A DNA stretch of 64,000 bases from Pseudomonadota bacterium (GTDB lineage Bacteria > Myxococcota_A > Polyangia > Polyangiales > Polyangiaceae): NCBI GenBank assembly GCA_023398955.1, contig JAEWRL010000097.1:62001-126000 (forward strand), given 5' to 3'. Below, piece by piece: positions 26,515 through 36,500 of this stretch. The notes beneath the pieces were generated by a model. That model was not told the DNA's origin. It saw nothing but the letters and a program-made list of their open reading frames with translations, and searched no databases. Each line of letters starts with the position of its first letter. Positions within the stretch are counted from its first letter, which is position 1. A program made the position numbers and the translations under genes.

Positions 26515-27450
26515 GTGATCTGCAGGAAATTGGGCATTCTAATCGCCGGCTCTCTGCTCGGCCTGAGCCTCGCTGCGTGCTCGCGCAACACGTCCCAGGA
26601 GAAGAAGGGGGACAGCGAGACGGGCAGTGCCAGCAAGAGGGGCAACCGAACCGTCATCCAGAACAAGGGCTCGGACACTCTGGTAAACGTGGCACAGGCG
26701 TGGGCGGAAGAGTACAAGGAGGTGAACCCGAAGGTCGCCATTGCGGTAACGGGTGGCGGCTCGGGCACCGGAATCTCGGCCCTCCTGAACGGGACCGTGG
26801 ACATCGCGAACGCCTCGCGGTCCGTCGAGCCGGAAGAGCTGGCAGCGGCGAAAGCGAAGGGGCTGAACCCCAAGGAGCACATCGTTGGCTACGACGCGCT
26901 CGCCATCTTCTTGCACCGAAACAATCCGAAGAAGGAGTTTACGATCGAGGAGCTCAAGGGGATCTACGGGGAAGGTGGCAAGTACGAGAAATGGAGCCAG
27001 CTTGGCGTCACGGTCCCCGGCTGCCCGAGCGATGAGATCGTGCGGGTGAGCCGCCAGAACAACTCTGGCACCTACGCTTACTTCCGTGATGCCGTGCTCG
27101 GCGAAAGGGCGGACTACAAGCTCGGTTCGCGCGACATGCATGGCTCCAAGGACGTCGTGGACCTGGTGGAGAAGACCCCGTGCGCGGTCGGGTACAGCGG
27201 GCTCGCCTATTCGACGGACCACATCAGCATGCCCTGCGTCAAGAAGAACGCGGAGACCGCTTGCGTCACTCCGACCGAGGAGACTGCGGCCGATGGGAGC
27301 TACCCGATCTCGCGGCCGTTGTTCATGTACACTCCCGGTGAGCCAAAGGGCGTTGTCAAAGAGTACTTGGACTGGATCCTCTCCAAGGAAGCCCAGTGCA
27401 TCATCGCTGAAAAGGGCTATGCGCCCGCCAAGAGGATCAGCTGCAAGTAG
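26515..27450 (+). CDS. pstS: Phosphate ABC transporter substrate-binding lipoprotein
   Basis: Periplasmic phosphate receptor, 311 residues. The GTG at 26515 is preferred: AGGAAGT lies about 7 bases upstream and the lipoprotein signal (GILIAGSLLGLSLAAC) begins here. Mature features: NKGSDTLVNVAQAWAEEY, GGGSGTGISALLNGTVDIANASR and QNNSGTYAYF, the phosphate-binding residues of the family. First gene of the pst operon, 33 bases before phoU, behind a PHO box. Confidence 0.95.
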   Translation: MICRKLGILIAGSLLGLSLAACSRNTSQEKKGDSETGSASKRGNRTVIQNKGSDTLVNVAQAWAEEYKEVNPKVAIAVTGGGSGTGISALLNGTVDIANASRSVEPEELAAAKAKGLNPKEHIVGYDALAIFLHRNNPKKEFTIEELKGIYGEGGKYEKWSQLGVTVPGCPSDEIVRVSRQNNSGTYAYFRDAVLGERADYKLGSRDMHGSKDVVDLVEKTPCAVGYSGLAYSTDHISMPCVKKNAETACVTPTEETAADGSYPISRPLFMYTPGEPKGVVKEYLDWILSKEAQCIIAEKGYAPAKRISCK

Positions 27451-27483
27451 CCACCGTCTCCGCGACTAGCCAAAGGGGCACAC

Positions 27484-28566
27484 ATGAGCATGTATGAACA
27501 GAGGCTTGCCAAGGACAAGGACGACATCCGTCGGCGAGTCAGCGATGTGGGGTCTCGGGTGAGCGACGCGGTGCAGGCAGCCGTAGATGCCCTCCTGGCT
27601 CGCGACGAGGCCGCGTGCGGCCGGATCATCCTTGGAGACCTCCCCATCAACCGCGAGGTGCGCGAGATCGACAAGCTTTGCCACGCTTTCGTCGCCCGCC
27701 ACCTCCCGTCCGCTGGACACCTCCGCTTCGTCTCTTCGGTCCTACAGATGAACGTCGCCCTCGAGCGCGTCGGCGACTATGCGGCGACGATAGCGAGGGA
27801 AGGCGTCCAGCTCTCGACCGCTCCACCGCCGGACATTGCCGAGGAGATGCGCCAGCTCGGGAAGCGAGCATCTGCTCTGCTACGAAGGGCCGTTACCGCG
27901 TTCACGGCGCGGGATGAGGAGCTCGCGCGGGCGACGAAGCCGCAGGCCAAAGCCCTCGATGACATCTATGCAAGGGCCTTCCAGGATCTCGCCAGCGAGC
28001 AACGAAAAGCGCCCGTGATCGACCTCTTCGCGTTCCTCACGGTGTTCCACCGACTCGGGCGCGTCAGCGACCAAGCCAAGAATATCTGCGAGGAGACGCT
28101 CTTCGAGCTCACGGGGGAGACGAAGCCACCGAAGCGCTACAGGGTGCTCTTCGTCGATGCGCGCGCGACCCTCGTGGCGCCGCTGGCAGTGGCGCTCGCC
28201 CGCAAGTCGTTCCCGGAGAGCGGCTCCTATGAGCTGGCGGGCTTTCAGGCTGGCGACACCCTGGCTCCCGAGCTCCGGAAGCTCGGAGCAGACCTGGCCC
28301 TCGACTTGACGGGCATCGCGCCCGCCCGCCTCGATATCAGCTCCGAAAGCCTGCGAGCCTATCATGTCATCGTGTGCCTCTCGCGGGAAGCTCGCCGCCA
28401 ATTCACGCGGATCCCCTTCGATACCGTCGTATTGGTTTGGGATCTGCCGTCGTGGTCGGAGGGTCCGAGCGACGAGCTCGATATGCGGCTGAAGGAGCTC
28501 AGCCACCACCTGAGCTCGGAGATCCACGAGCTGATGGTTACCATGCGCGGCGAAGGCGCGAGCTAG
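27484..28566 (+). CDS. phoU: PhoU-like protein with C-terminal pseudo-LMW-phosphatase domain
   Basis: 360 residues. The first ~215 are PhoU: two three-helix repeats with RRRVSDVGSRVSDAVQAAVDAL, REIDKLCH and MNVALERVGDYA (metal-binding E/D), then VFHRLGRVSDQAKNICEETLFEL. The C-terminal ~140 residues have the alternating fold of LMW protein tyrosine phosphatase/ArsC: YRVLFVDARATLVAPLAVALA in place of VCxxNxxRS, and VVLVWDLPSW for the late Asp loop. Cys and Arg of CX5R are absent, so catalysis is unlikely; a phosphate-sensing role is inference. It sits between pstS and pstC and would normally curb PhoR/PstSCAB signalling. Confidence 0.9.
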   Translation: MSMYEQRLAKDKDDIRRRVSDVGSRVSDAVQAAVDALLARDEAACGRIILGDLPINREVREIDKLCHAFVARHLPSAGHLRFVSSVLQMNVALERVGDYAATIAREGVQLSTAPPPDIAEEMRQLGKRASALLRRAVTAFTARDEELARATKPQAKALDDIYARAFQDLASEQRKAPVIDLFAFLTVFHRLGRVSDQAKNICEETLFELTGETKPPKRYRVLFVDARATLVAPLAVALARKSFPESGSYELAGFQAGDTLAPELRKLGADLALDLTGIAPARLDISSESLRAYHVIVCLSREARRQFTRIPFDTVVLVWDLPSWSEGPSDELDMRLKELSHHLSSEIHELMVTMRGEGAS

Positions 28567-28585
28567 AGTCGCTCGGTACTTTTCT

Positions 28586-29527
28586 ATGAGCACGACCGAA
28601 ATCGATCACAACGACCCCAAGGCCGACAACTCCGCCGTGGACCGTCGCGACGCTGCTTGGTTCATCGACAAAGCAGTCGCCGTCCTCGTCTTCATCGGCG
28701 GGATCTCTGCCATTCTCTTCATACTTGGGATCTTCGTCTTCGTTGCACGGGAGGGGCTCGGCTTCTTGTTGGACGGCTTCGACGCCAAGGAGTTCTTCAC
28801 TAGCCCCAAGTGGCGACCGACGTCGCACGACCCCACCTACGGAGCCCTCGCACTGATCGCCGGAACGGCGAGCGTCACCGGCCTCGCCATGGTCGTGTCC
28901 GTGCCCTTCTCTCTCGGCGCTGCCCTGTACATTTCCGAGTTTGCGAGCGGGCGCATGAAGGAGGTGTTGAAGGTCCTTGTCGAACTCCTTGCCGCCATCC
29001 CCTCCGTCGTGTGGGGCTTCATCGGGCTCGCGATCATGAACCCGCTCATCATCGAGGTGTTCAACGTCCCAGTCGGGCTCGGGATCCTCAACTCGGGCCT
29101 CATCCTTGGCTTGATGGCCGCGCCGATCATGACAACAATCGCGGAAGACGCTCTCAAGGCAGTCCCAGACGGCTTCCGTGAAGGAGCCGAAGCCATGGGC
29201 GCCACACGCTGGCAGGTGGCCACGCGCGTCGTGCTGCCCGCGGCGAAGCACGGTCTGGTGGCGGCTGTACTGCTCGGCGTGGGGCGAGGGTTCGGGGAGA
29301 CAATGGCCGTGCTGATGGCCAGCGGCCACTCCATCAATCTGCCCACCAGCGTCTTCGACTCGGTGCGGGCGCTGACTGCGACCATCGCTGCCGAGCTGGG
29401 GGAGACCGCCGCTGGCTCCGAACACTATCAAGCGCTGTTCACTCTCGGCATCCTTCTCTTCATCGTCACCTTCATCATCAACCTGAGCGCCGACATCCTG
29501 GTACGGCGCACGCGGAGCTCCTCCTGA
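28586..29527 (+). CDS. pstC: Phosphate ABC transporter permease PstC
   Basis: Inner-membrane channel subunit, 313 residues with about six membrane segments; long N-terminus (about 25 residues) is hydrophilic and acidic. The EAA loop is EGAEAMGATRWQVATRVVLPAA, the contact with PstB. SVVWGFIGL and GFGETMAVLM segments are family features. Its stop overlaps pstA's ATG by one base (TGATG), so translation is coupled. Confidence 0.95.
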   Translation: MSTTEIDHNDPKADNSAVDRRDAAWFIDKAVAVLVFIGGISAILFILGIFVFVAREGLGFLLDGFDAKEFFTSPKWRPTSHDPTYGALALIAGTASVTGLAMVVSVPFSLGAALYISEFASGRMKEVLKVLVELLAAIPSVVWGFIGLAIMNPLIIEVFNVPVGLGILNSGLILGLMAAPIMTTIAEDALKAVPDGFREGAEAMGATRWQVATRVVLPAAKHGLVAAVLLGVGRGFGETMAVLMASGHSINLPTSVFDSVRALTATIAAELGETAAGSEHYQALFTLGILLFIVTFIINLSADILVRRTRSSS

Positions 29528-30396
29528 TGTTCGAAGCCACCGACCTCAACCAGCGGAATCGGCGAACCCAGGAGCTTGCCAAGATCCTGCTCCTGCTCAC
29601 CACTTCGCTGCTCATCGCACCTGTGCTCATCATCTTGACCATGCTCGTCGTGCGTGGGGCTCCGGCGGTATCGTGGGAGTTCCTGACCATGGACCCAACG
29701 GACGGCATGACGGCGGGTGGTATCTATCCGGCCCTCATCGGCACGGTCTGGCTCGTCGCGGTGGCCCTCGCCATCTCGGTACCGATTGGCGTCGCTGCCG
29801 CGGTCTATCTCAGCGAGTACGCGCCGGACAACTGGCTGACGCGGGCGATCAATCTCGCCATCATCAATCTCGCGGGGGTGCCTTCCATCGTCCACGCGCT
29901 GTTCGGCGTAGGAGCATTCGTCATCTTCTTCGGGTTTGGCACTAGTATCTTGGCCGCGAGCTTCACGTTGGCAGTCATGACGCTGCCTGTCGTCATCGTT
30001 TCGACCCGTGAGTCTCTCCAGGCGGTGCCACACGCCTTCAGAGAAGCCTGCTGGAACATGGGCGCCACACGCTGGCAGACGATTCGCCGCGTGGTACTCC
30101 CGAACTCGATCAGCGGCATCCTGACGGGTGTGATTCTCGAGGTGTCTCGCACAGCCGGCGAGACCGCTCCCATCATGTTCACTGGGGCGGCGTTCTTCCT
30201 ACCCTTCCTGCCAGAGAGCGTCTTCGATCAAACAATGGCGATGTCGCTGCACCTGTTCGTCGTCTCGACCCAGGTGCCCGGGGTGCCAGAGTCCTTGCCG
30301 TACGGCGTCGCACTAGTCCTTGTGTGCATGGTGCTGGCGATGAATGCCGCCTCTATCGGCTTCCGTACTTACCTGCGAAGAAGGAAAAAGTGGTGA
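29527..30396 (+). CDS. pstA: Phosphate ABC transporter permease PstA
   Basis: Second permease subunit, 289 residues with six hydrophobic segments. EAA-like coupling loop REACWNMGATRWQTIRRVVLPN near residue 175, FGFGTSILAASFTLAVMTLP and RTAGETAPIMFTG. Starts at the ATG overlapping pstC's stop; its TGA overlaps the next GTG start (GTGA). Confidence 0.95.
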   Translation: MFEATDLNQRNRRTQELAKILLLLTTSLLIAPVLIILTMLVVRGAPAVSWEFLTMDPTDGMTAGGIYPALIGTVWLVAVALAISVPIGVAAAVYLSEYAPDNWLTRAINLAIINLAGVPSIVHALFGVGAFVIFFGFGTSILAASFTLAVMTLPVVIVSTRESLQAVPHAFREACWNMGATRWQTIRRVVLPNSISGILTGVILEVSRTAGETAPIMFTGAAFFLPFLPESVFDQTMAMSLHLFVVSTQVPGVPESLPYGVALVLVCMVLAMNAASIGFRTYLRRRKKW

Positions 30397-31172
30397 GCAC
30401 GGACGCATTGCCCAGCGAGCGTATCGAGGTCTCGGTTAGGGGTCTTTCCATCCGCTTCGGAACAAAGACGGTCCTTTCCGGTGTCGATCTCGACGTGCGT
30501 GAGCGCGAGATCCTTGGCATCATCGGGCCAGCCAGCAGCGGCAAGACGTCGTTCCTCAGGGTCTTGAATCGCATGGACCAGATGACGACCGGCATGACCT
30601 TCACGGGCGAAGTGAGGATCGGCGGGAAGGATGTTACCGCCTGGCGGAACCTGTACGCGCTCAGGCGGCGGATCGGGGTGGTCTTCCCACTCCCGGTGGG
30701 GCTCCCTTTGAGCGTCTACGACAATGTGGCCCTGGCGCCCCGCTTGGCGGGGATCAGCGGGAAGGCACAGCTGGACGAGATCGTGGAACGCTCTCTGCGT
30801 CGGGCCGCCTTGTGGGACGAGGTCAAGGACCGGCTGAACGCCTTGGGCAGCCTTCTTTCGGGGGGGCAACAGCAGAGGCTCACCATCGCTCGTGCGCTCT
30901 CCCAGAACCCGAAACTCCTCCTATTGGATGAATTCTCCATCGCGGTGGACCCGGTGACGACGATGCGCATCGAGGACATCCTCCGAGAGCTTCGCGGCGA
31001 GATGACCATCGTGCTGGTCACGAACCTAGTACAACAGGCGCAGCGACTTGCGGATCGTACCGCCTTCTTCCTTACGGGCGAATGCGTCGAGGTCGGCGAC
31101 ACCGAGGCGCTGTTCGCGGGCCACGCAACGGACCCCAGGACCCTCGACTATCTCGGAGGACGCTTTGGTTGA
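30393..31172 (+). CDS. pstB1: PstB-like ATPase 1 with degenerate Q- and H-loops
   Basis: 259 residues from GTG 30393, which overlaps pstA by four bases. ABC ATPase of the phosphate family: Walker A GPASSGKTS, signature LSGGQQQR and Walker B LLLLDEFS are intact, but the Q-loop Gln is Pro (VVFPLP for VFQRP) and the switch His is Asn (VTNLVQQ for VTHNMQQ); D-loop IAVD for SALD. It should bind ATP yet hydrolyse it poorly on its own. The second ATPase follows with an 8-base overlap and has the opposite defects. Confidence 0.93.
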   Translation: MSTDALPSERIEVSVRGLSIRFGTKTVLSGVDLDVREREILGIIGPASSGKTSFLRVLNRMDQMTTGMTFTGEVRIGGKDVTAWRNLYALRRRIGVVFPLPVGLPLSVYDNVALAPRLAGISGKAQLDEIVERSLRRAALWDEVKDRLNALGSLLSGGQQQRLTIARALSQNPKLLLLDEFSIAVDPVTTMRIEDILRELRGEMTIVLVTNLVQQAQRLADRTAFFLTGECVEVGDTEALFAGHATDPRTLDYLGGRFG

Positions 31173-32016
31173 CTCCCATCGGAGCGACTCTTCGCGAGTT
31201 GCCAGCGACCCCATTGCCGGTACGGAAGGCAGTGCGACGAACGGCTCACCGCCCCTGGCAGTTTGCATCGAAGACCTCAACCTCTGGTACGGCAAGTTTC
31301 AGGCGCTGCACCACGTCGACCTGAACATCAGGGAAGGACGCATCACTTCGCTCATCGGACCGTCTGGCTGCGGAAAATCCACGCTCCTGCGTACCTGCAA
31401 TCGCATCATCGAGAGGTTGGACTACGTCCGCATCCAGGGGCGGCTGCAGGTCTTCGGCGTCGACGTCTTTGCTCCGGCCAACGAGGTGGTCCAGGTTCGA
31501 AAGCAAATCGGAATGGTGTTCCAGAGACCCAATCCCCTTCCACTCTCGATCCGCGACAATGTCTTGTTCGGGTACCGACTGCACGACCCCACGGCGAAGC
31601 AAACACCTCGACAGCAGCTCGACGCGATCGTCGAGGATGCGTTGAGACGGGTCCTGCTGTGGGATCAGGTAAAGGACATGCTCGGCAGTCCCGCAGGGAG
31701 CCTTTCCCTCGAAGCCCAGCAGAAGCTCTGCATCGCTCGCCTGTTGCCGGTGAAGCCGAGGCTCCTCCTCATGGACGAGCCCTGCTCTGCGCTGGACCCT
31801 GCCGCCACGACAGCTGTCGAGGAGCTAATCTGGCAGCTCCGTGGTGATTACACGATCATCATCGTCACTCACAACATGGCGCAAGCGCGTCGGGCGAGCG
31901 AGGAATGCGTATTCATGCTGATGGGCGAGGTCATCGAGCATGGTGAGACGACCGACTTGTTCGTCACCCCGAAGGACCAACGAACAGCGGACTACATCGA
32001 GGGTCGCTACGGCTGA
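31165..32016 (+). CDS. pstB2: PstB-like ATPase 2 with degenerate signature motif
   Basis: 283 residues. The start is best placed at TTG 31165, preceded by CGGAGG and a 5-6 base gap, inside the end of the first ATPase. An N-terminal ~30-residue acidic/Ser tail precedes the core. Walker A GPSGCGKST, Q-loop VFQRPNP, Walker B LLLMDEPC and H-loop VTHNM are canonical. The signature is LSLEAQQK, not LSGGQQQR. It needs the partner's LSGGQ to build a working site, so the two most likely form an obligate heterodimer on PstC/PstA. Confidence 0.92.
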   Translation: MVDSHRSDSSRVASDPIAGTEGSATNGSPPLAVCIEDLNLWYGKFQALHHVDLNIREGRITSLIGPSGCGKSTLLRTCNRIIERLDYVRIQGRLQVFGVDVFAPANEVVQVRKQIGMVFQRPNPLPLSIRDNVLFGYRLHDPTAKQTPRQQLDAIVEDALRRVLLWDQVKDMLGSPAGSLSLEAQQKLCIARLLPVKPRLLLMDEPCSALDPAATTAVEELIWQLRGDYTIIIVTHNMAQARRASEECVFMLMGEVIEHGETTDLFVTPKDQRTADYIEGRYG

Positions 32017-32070
32017 GCCACCGGCAACCTGGATGGTCGCGATGGCCAGCCGCGTGCCGTCCGAGACGAG

Positions 32071-32394
32071 TCAGCTCCAGGCCAGAGGCGCGCATCTCCG
32101 GTCCCGGCGCCCGAGCAGCTGTTGCTCGAGCTCGTCGAGGACACAGGCATCGACGTCGACTGGAAGACTCAGGGCCAGCAGGGCATCGTCCCTGAGCACC
32201 TGGAGCTCAACGCTGCCGAACGGCCCCGGGAGGAGGGCATCATGGAGCGAGAGCGAAGCAACACCATTGATGCGCAGCACGATATCACCGCCGCGGAGCC
32301 CCGCTCGGTCTGCTGCACTTCCTGTCACGGTGCCCCAGACTGGCAGCCCGCCCAGGGCGGTTGCCTTGGAGGCAAGATCGTCTTGTTTCCGCAT
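32071..32394 (-). CDS. Small PDZ-domain protein
   Basis: 107 residues, start ATG 32394. Core residues about 15-80 form a PDZ domain: GLPVWGTVTGSAADRAGLRG, GGDIVLRINGVASL, and SVELQVLRDDALLALSLPV. There is no signal peptide, membrane segment or protease domain, so it would be a free-standing cytoplasmic PDZ. The C-terminal ~20 residues are basic. Convergent with the pst operon; no functional link shown. Confidence 0.7.
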   Translation of the reverse strand: MRKQDDLASKATALGGLPVWGTVTGSAADRAGLRGGDIVLRINGVASLSLHDALLPGPFGSVELQVLRDDALLALSLPVDVDACVLDELEQQLLGRRDRRCAPLAWS

Positions 32395-32963
32395 TAACTC
32401 GTCCTCGAAAATCCTGCTCGCGACGTAGCAAAACCCGCACCAGCGAGTGCGTTCGCAATAACGTGCACTTAGCCCGTTTCCGTCATCTCGCTATCGCAAT
32501 ACCGACACATCACTGCAATCTCCTACCTGGGAGCGCCATCCAAAAAGGGGCCCGCGCGACGCTGTCGAGGACACACGTCGACGTCCTTCGAGCCACGCGG
32601 CTATGACAAGGATGCGCGGATGACCGCGACACGGCCTTTGACAGCGCATTTGCTGCGCGTTGGCCAGCGCCCGTGGCTCGGAGAGCAGGCTCGTGCATTC
32701 TTGAAACGGGAACCTCGCGAGGGCCAAGGTCCTCAGTCGTTCCTCTCGCGCAGAAGCTCCCTTGCTCGCCAGCGACGCGGCACCTCTCGAGGGATTACGC
32801 CCTACTCAACGCGCACCGTTTGCGCGCCCCATCCCTTCACCCGCAACAGGTGCGCGAAACACGTCACGAGCGGGCGCTCACCCGCGTTCGTGCGGCGCAA
32901 CGAGCTTGCGGTACAGACGGCCTTGTGGCTCCCTGGATGGCGTCAGTCCGAATGGAGGCGTTC
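32395..32963. other. Intergenic region upstream of hox
   Basis: About 570 bases. Must include the hox promoter; no recognised sigma54 or FNR site was seen. Open frames lack family support. Confidence 0.4.
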
Positions 32964-33509
32964 GTGTCACGAGGGATAGTCGCTAGGCTGCTGACCACCG
33001 AGGAACGGGAACACCTGGACAGCCTCTTGGCGCCTTTGGAGGGCCAGCCTGGGATGCTTCTCACTGTCTTGGGCAAGATCCAGGAGCATCACCCGCAGCG
33101 CTATCTCCCGCTCGAGTACTTGGGGTACCTCGCTGAGCGTACCGGCCTTCCGGCATCCCGAGTACTCGGCGTAGCCACCTTCTATTCACTGTTCAATCTC
33201 GAGCCCCAAGGAAAGCACTCGCTGTGCATCTGCCGCGGAACCGCATGTCATACGCGCGGTTCGCAGCAGTTGCTCGCCGGGACGCAGCACAAGCTGGGCC
33301 TCTCGGAGGCCGGCGCAGAGGAGCGGGACGCAGCCACCCACGCGACCACGACGGCGCGCGGCATTACGGTGAGGACGGTGGCCTGTTTCGGTCAATGCGC
33401 ACTGGCCCCCGTTGCCGAAATAGATGGCCGAATCCTGAGCCGCGTCAGCGAGCGAACCCTCGAGCGCGTCATCGACGACCTTACCGATGGCCATGAAAGA
33501 GACGGGTGA
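32964..33509 (+). CDS. hoxE: HoxE, thioredoxin-like [2Fe-2S] diaphorase subunit
   Basis: NuoE-like subunit of a bidirectional hydrogenase diaphorase. 181 residues from GTG 32964: GGAGG lies exactly 5 bases upstream, which decides it over the ATG at 32952. Fold: helical N-terminus (PQRYLPLEYLGYLAERTGL, VATFYSLF) and C-terminal thioredoxin-like part with CICRGTACHTRG and CFGQC cluster Cys. First gene of hoxEFUYH; its stop is 7 bases before hoxF. Confidence 0.9.
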   Translation: MSRGIVARLLTTEEREHLDSLLAPLEGQPGMLLTVLGKIQEHHPQRYLPLEYLGYLAERTGLPASRVLGVATFYSLFNLEPQGKHSLCICRGTACHTRGSQQLLAGTQHKLGLSEAGAEERDAATHATTTARGITVRTVACFGQCALAPVAEIDGRILSRVSERTLERVIDDLTDGHERDG

Positions 33510-33516
33510 GATCCCC

Positions 33517-36500
33517 ATGACACGCATCGAGGATCCGAACGCCTTCAGCGCCGCGCGTGCGGCTGGCCTCGAGAAGCTGCTGCCCACTGTGCCCCGCATC
33601 ACCGTTGGTGTCGGCACGTGCGGTCGTGGCAACGGGGCGCAAGCCGTGCTGGAGGCCTTCGCCGACAGCATCACGAGGCGGGGCCTGGACATCCGGTTGG
33701 GACCGACGGGCTGCCTTGGCAACTGCTCCGAAGAGCCCCTCGTCAATGTCCTCTTGCCGGGCAAGCCGCTCGTCGTGTTACGAAAGGTCACCGTCGCGGA
33801 CGTCGGGCGCGTGATCGACGCTCTGGTCGCCGGTGAGGTTCCCGCTGAGCTCGCCCTCTGTAAGATAGAGGAGTGGGACCACGTCACTGGAGCGCTCCAC
33901 TACGGAGCGGGTCTCCCTGATCTCCTCCAGTGGCACGAGGTCCCGTTCTTCAGCGGCCAGAAGCGCATCGTCTTACGCAATTGCGGCATCATCCACCCGA
34001 CGGACGTGGAGGAGTCCCTCGCCGTTGGGACGTACAGTGCCCTCTACAAGGCCCTGTCCGACGCCAGTCCAGCCAGTATCATCGATCAGCTGAAGTTGGC
34101 GAAGCTTCGCGGGCGAGGCGGCGCAGGCTATCCCACGGCGCTCAAATGGGAGAGCCTGCGGCTGGCACGGAGCCAGACGAAGTACATCATCTGCAATGCC
34201 GACGAGGGCGATCCCGGCGCGTACATGAACCGAAACGAGATCGAGAGCGACCCTCACTCTCTGATTGAGGGCATGGTGATTGGCGGATTCGTGACCGGAG
34301 CGTCGCGAGGCATCGTGTATGTCCGCGCCGAGTACCCGCTGGCGGTAACCCGGCTACAGACCGCCATCGAGGAGGCGGCAGCGCGTGGACTGCTGGGCTC
34401 GAACATCCTAGGCCGCGGCTTCGACTTCGAGCTGCAGATCGTGGAAGGAGCAGGGGCGTTCGTCTGCGGAGAAGAGACTGCGCTCATCCACTCTCTCGAG
34501 GGCAAGCCTGGCAGACCTCGCCCGCGGCCACCCTACCCGGCCGAACATGGTCTCTTCGGCCAACCAACGAACATCAACAACGTCGAGACCTGGTACAACG
34601 TGGCCCCCATCGTGCTGCGCGGGCCAGCATGGTTTGCGGAGACGGGCTCCGCGAAGAGTCCGGGAACCAAGGTGTTCTCGTTGGTCGGCAAGGTGCAGCG
34701 GACAGGCCTGGTGGAGATACCCCTGGGGACGCCGCTAAGGACTTTCGTCTACGACGTGGGTGGCGGCGCGCTGCCGGGGAAGACCGTCAAAGCAGTGCAG
34801 ACGGGCGGTCCGTCGGGTGGCTGCATCCCTGGATCCCTCCTGGACACGCCCGTGGATTATGAGTCCCTGGCACTGCTGGGCTCCATCATGGGTTCCGGTG
34901 GCATGGTGGTCATGGACGACGATACGTGCATGGTCGACGTTGCGCGATACTTCGTCGAGTTCACGCACGCCGAATCGTGTGGAAAGTGCGTCCCCTGCCG
35001 CGCCGGCCTCGACCAGGCGCTGAGGCTCCTTGGCCGTCTCACGGCTGGCTCCGGTCACGCGGAAGACCTCGAGACCTTGAGGGATCTCTGCTGCCTGATG
35101 CAAGACCTCTCTCTCTGCGGTTTGGGCCAGACCGCCGCTAATCCCGTGCTGAGCGCGCTCAAGTACTTCCCTGAGGAGTTTGACTACCACATCCGTGAGC
35201 GACGTTGTCGCGCTGGCGTCTGCACGGACCTTGCCCTCAGTCCTTGTGAGAATTCCTGCCCTCTGCACATCAACATCCCCCAGTTTCTCGAGCTGCTCCA
35301 ACAAGACCGGGTGGAAGATGCGTTTCTCTCCTTGGTCCTGGACAACCCGCTGCCAGCCTCGACCGGGCGCGTCTGCCAACACCCTTGCTCCACCCGCTGC
35401 CGCAGGGCCGGCCTCGACGAACCCGTCAACATGCGGGACGTTCACCGCTACATCGCCGACACGGTGCACTCGTCGCCGCGCTACGAGCAGCTCATCGCTC
35501 GCGTGCTCCAGCGGAAGCGCCCCCCCACGGGGCGTACAGTGGCCGTCGTCGGTGCGGGGCCCACGGGGCTCACGGCGGCCTACTACCTAGCGCTCTTGGG
35601 GCATGCGGTGACCGTGTATGACTCCCGAGCGGCCGCTGGCGGGATGCTGCGCTATGCACTGCCCGAATACCGTTTGCCGGAGGCCGTCCTCGAGCGGGAG
35701 CTCGCGTTGTTCGATGCGCTGGGCATCATCTTCCGCTTCAACACGGTGGTGGGTGAGAACCTCAGCCTCAGTGACATCGGTAGCCAACACGACGCTACCT
35801 TCCTGTCGATTGGCACTTGGAGTGAATCGTGGGTTCACATGGCTGGCACGGAGCTCCGTGGCGTCATGCCGGCCCTGAGCTTCCTCGAGGGCGTCGCCAG
35901 ACGCGTGGACATCGAACTCGGGGGGCATGTCGTAGTTATCGGCGGAGGAAACGCTGCCATCGATTCGGCGCGGACTGCCGTACGCCTGGGCGCCGCGGCG
36001 ACTGTCGTCTATCGCCGCGGGCGCTCGGAGATGCCCGCCATCGCGGAGGAGGTCCGCGCTGCTGAAGAGGAAGGCGTCGAGCTGGTCTTCCACGCAGCCC
36101 CGCAACGCATCCTCGGAACAGAAGCAGGGCGGGTACGAGCACTCGAGAGCGTGCGAACGCGGCCCGGCTCCTTCGATGCCTCCGGGCGCCGTGCACCGAT
36201 AGTAACCGACGAGGTTCTCCTGCTGCCGTGCAGCACCGTCGTCCTCGCGGTCGGTGAAGGCATCGATCAGCGCTTCCTGAAGGGGAGCGGCTTGAAGCTC
36301 TGCCCCAACGGGCGCGGCTTGGAGGTGGATCTGCACACCCTGGAAACGAGTCGGAAGAATTTCTACGCCGGAGGCGACCTGATCACAGGTGCGTCCAACG
36401 TGTCGAACGCGATGGGCTTCGGCAAGCGCGCGGCCCGCAACATCGACCTGCGACTGACGGGCGGCGACGGCTGGGCCAAGCTCTGGCCAGACTTCGGGGT

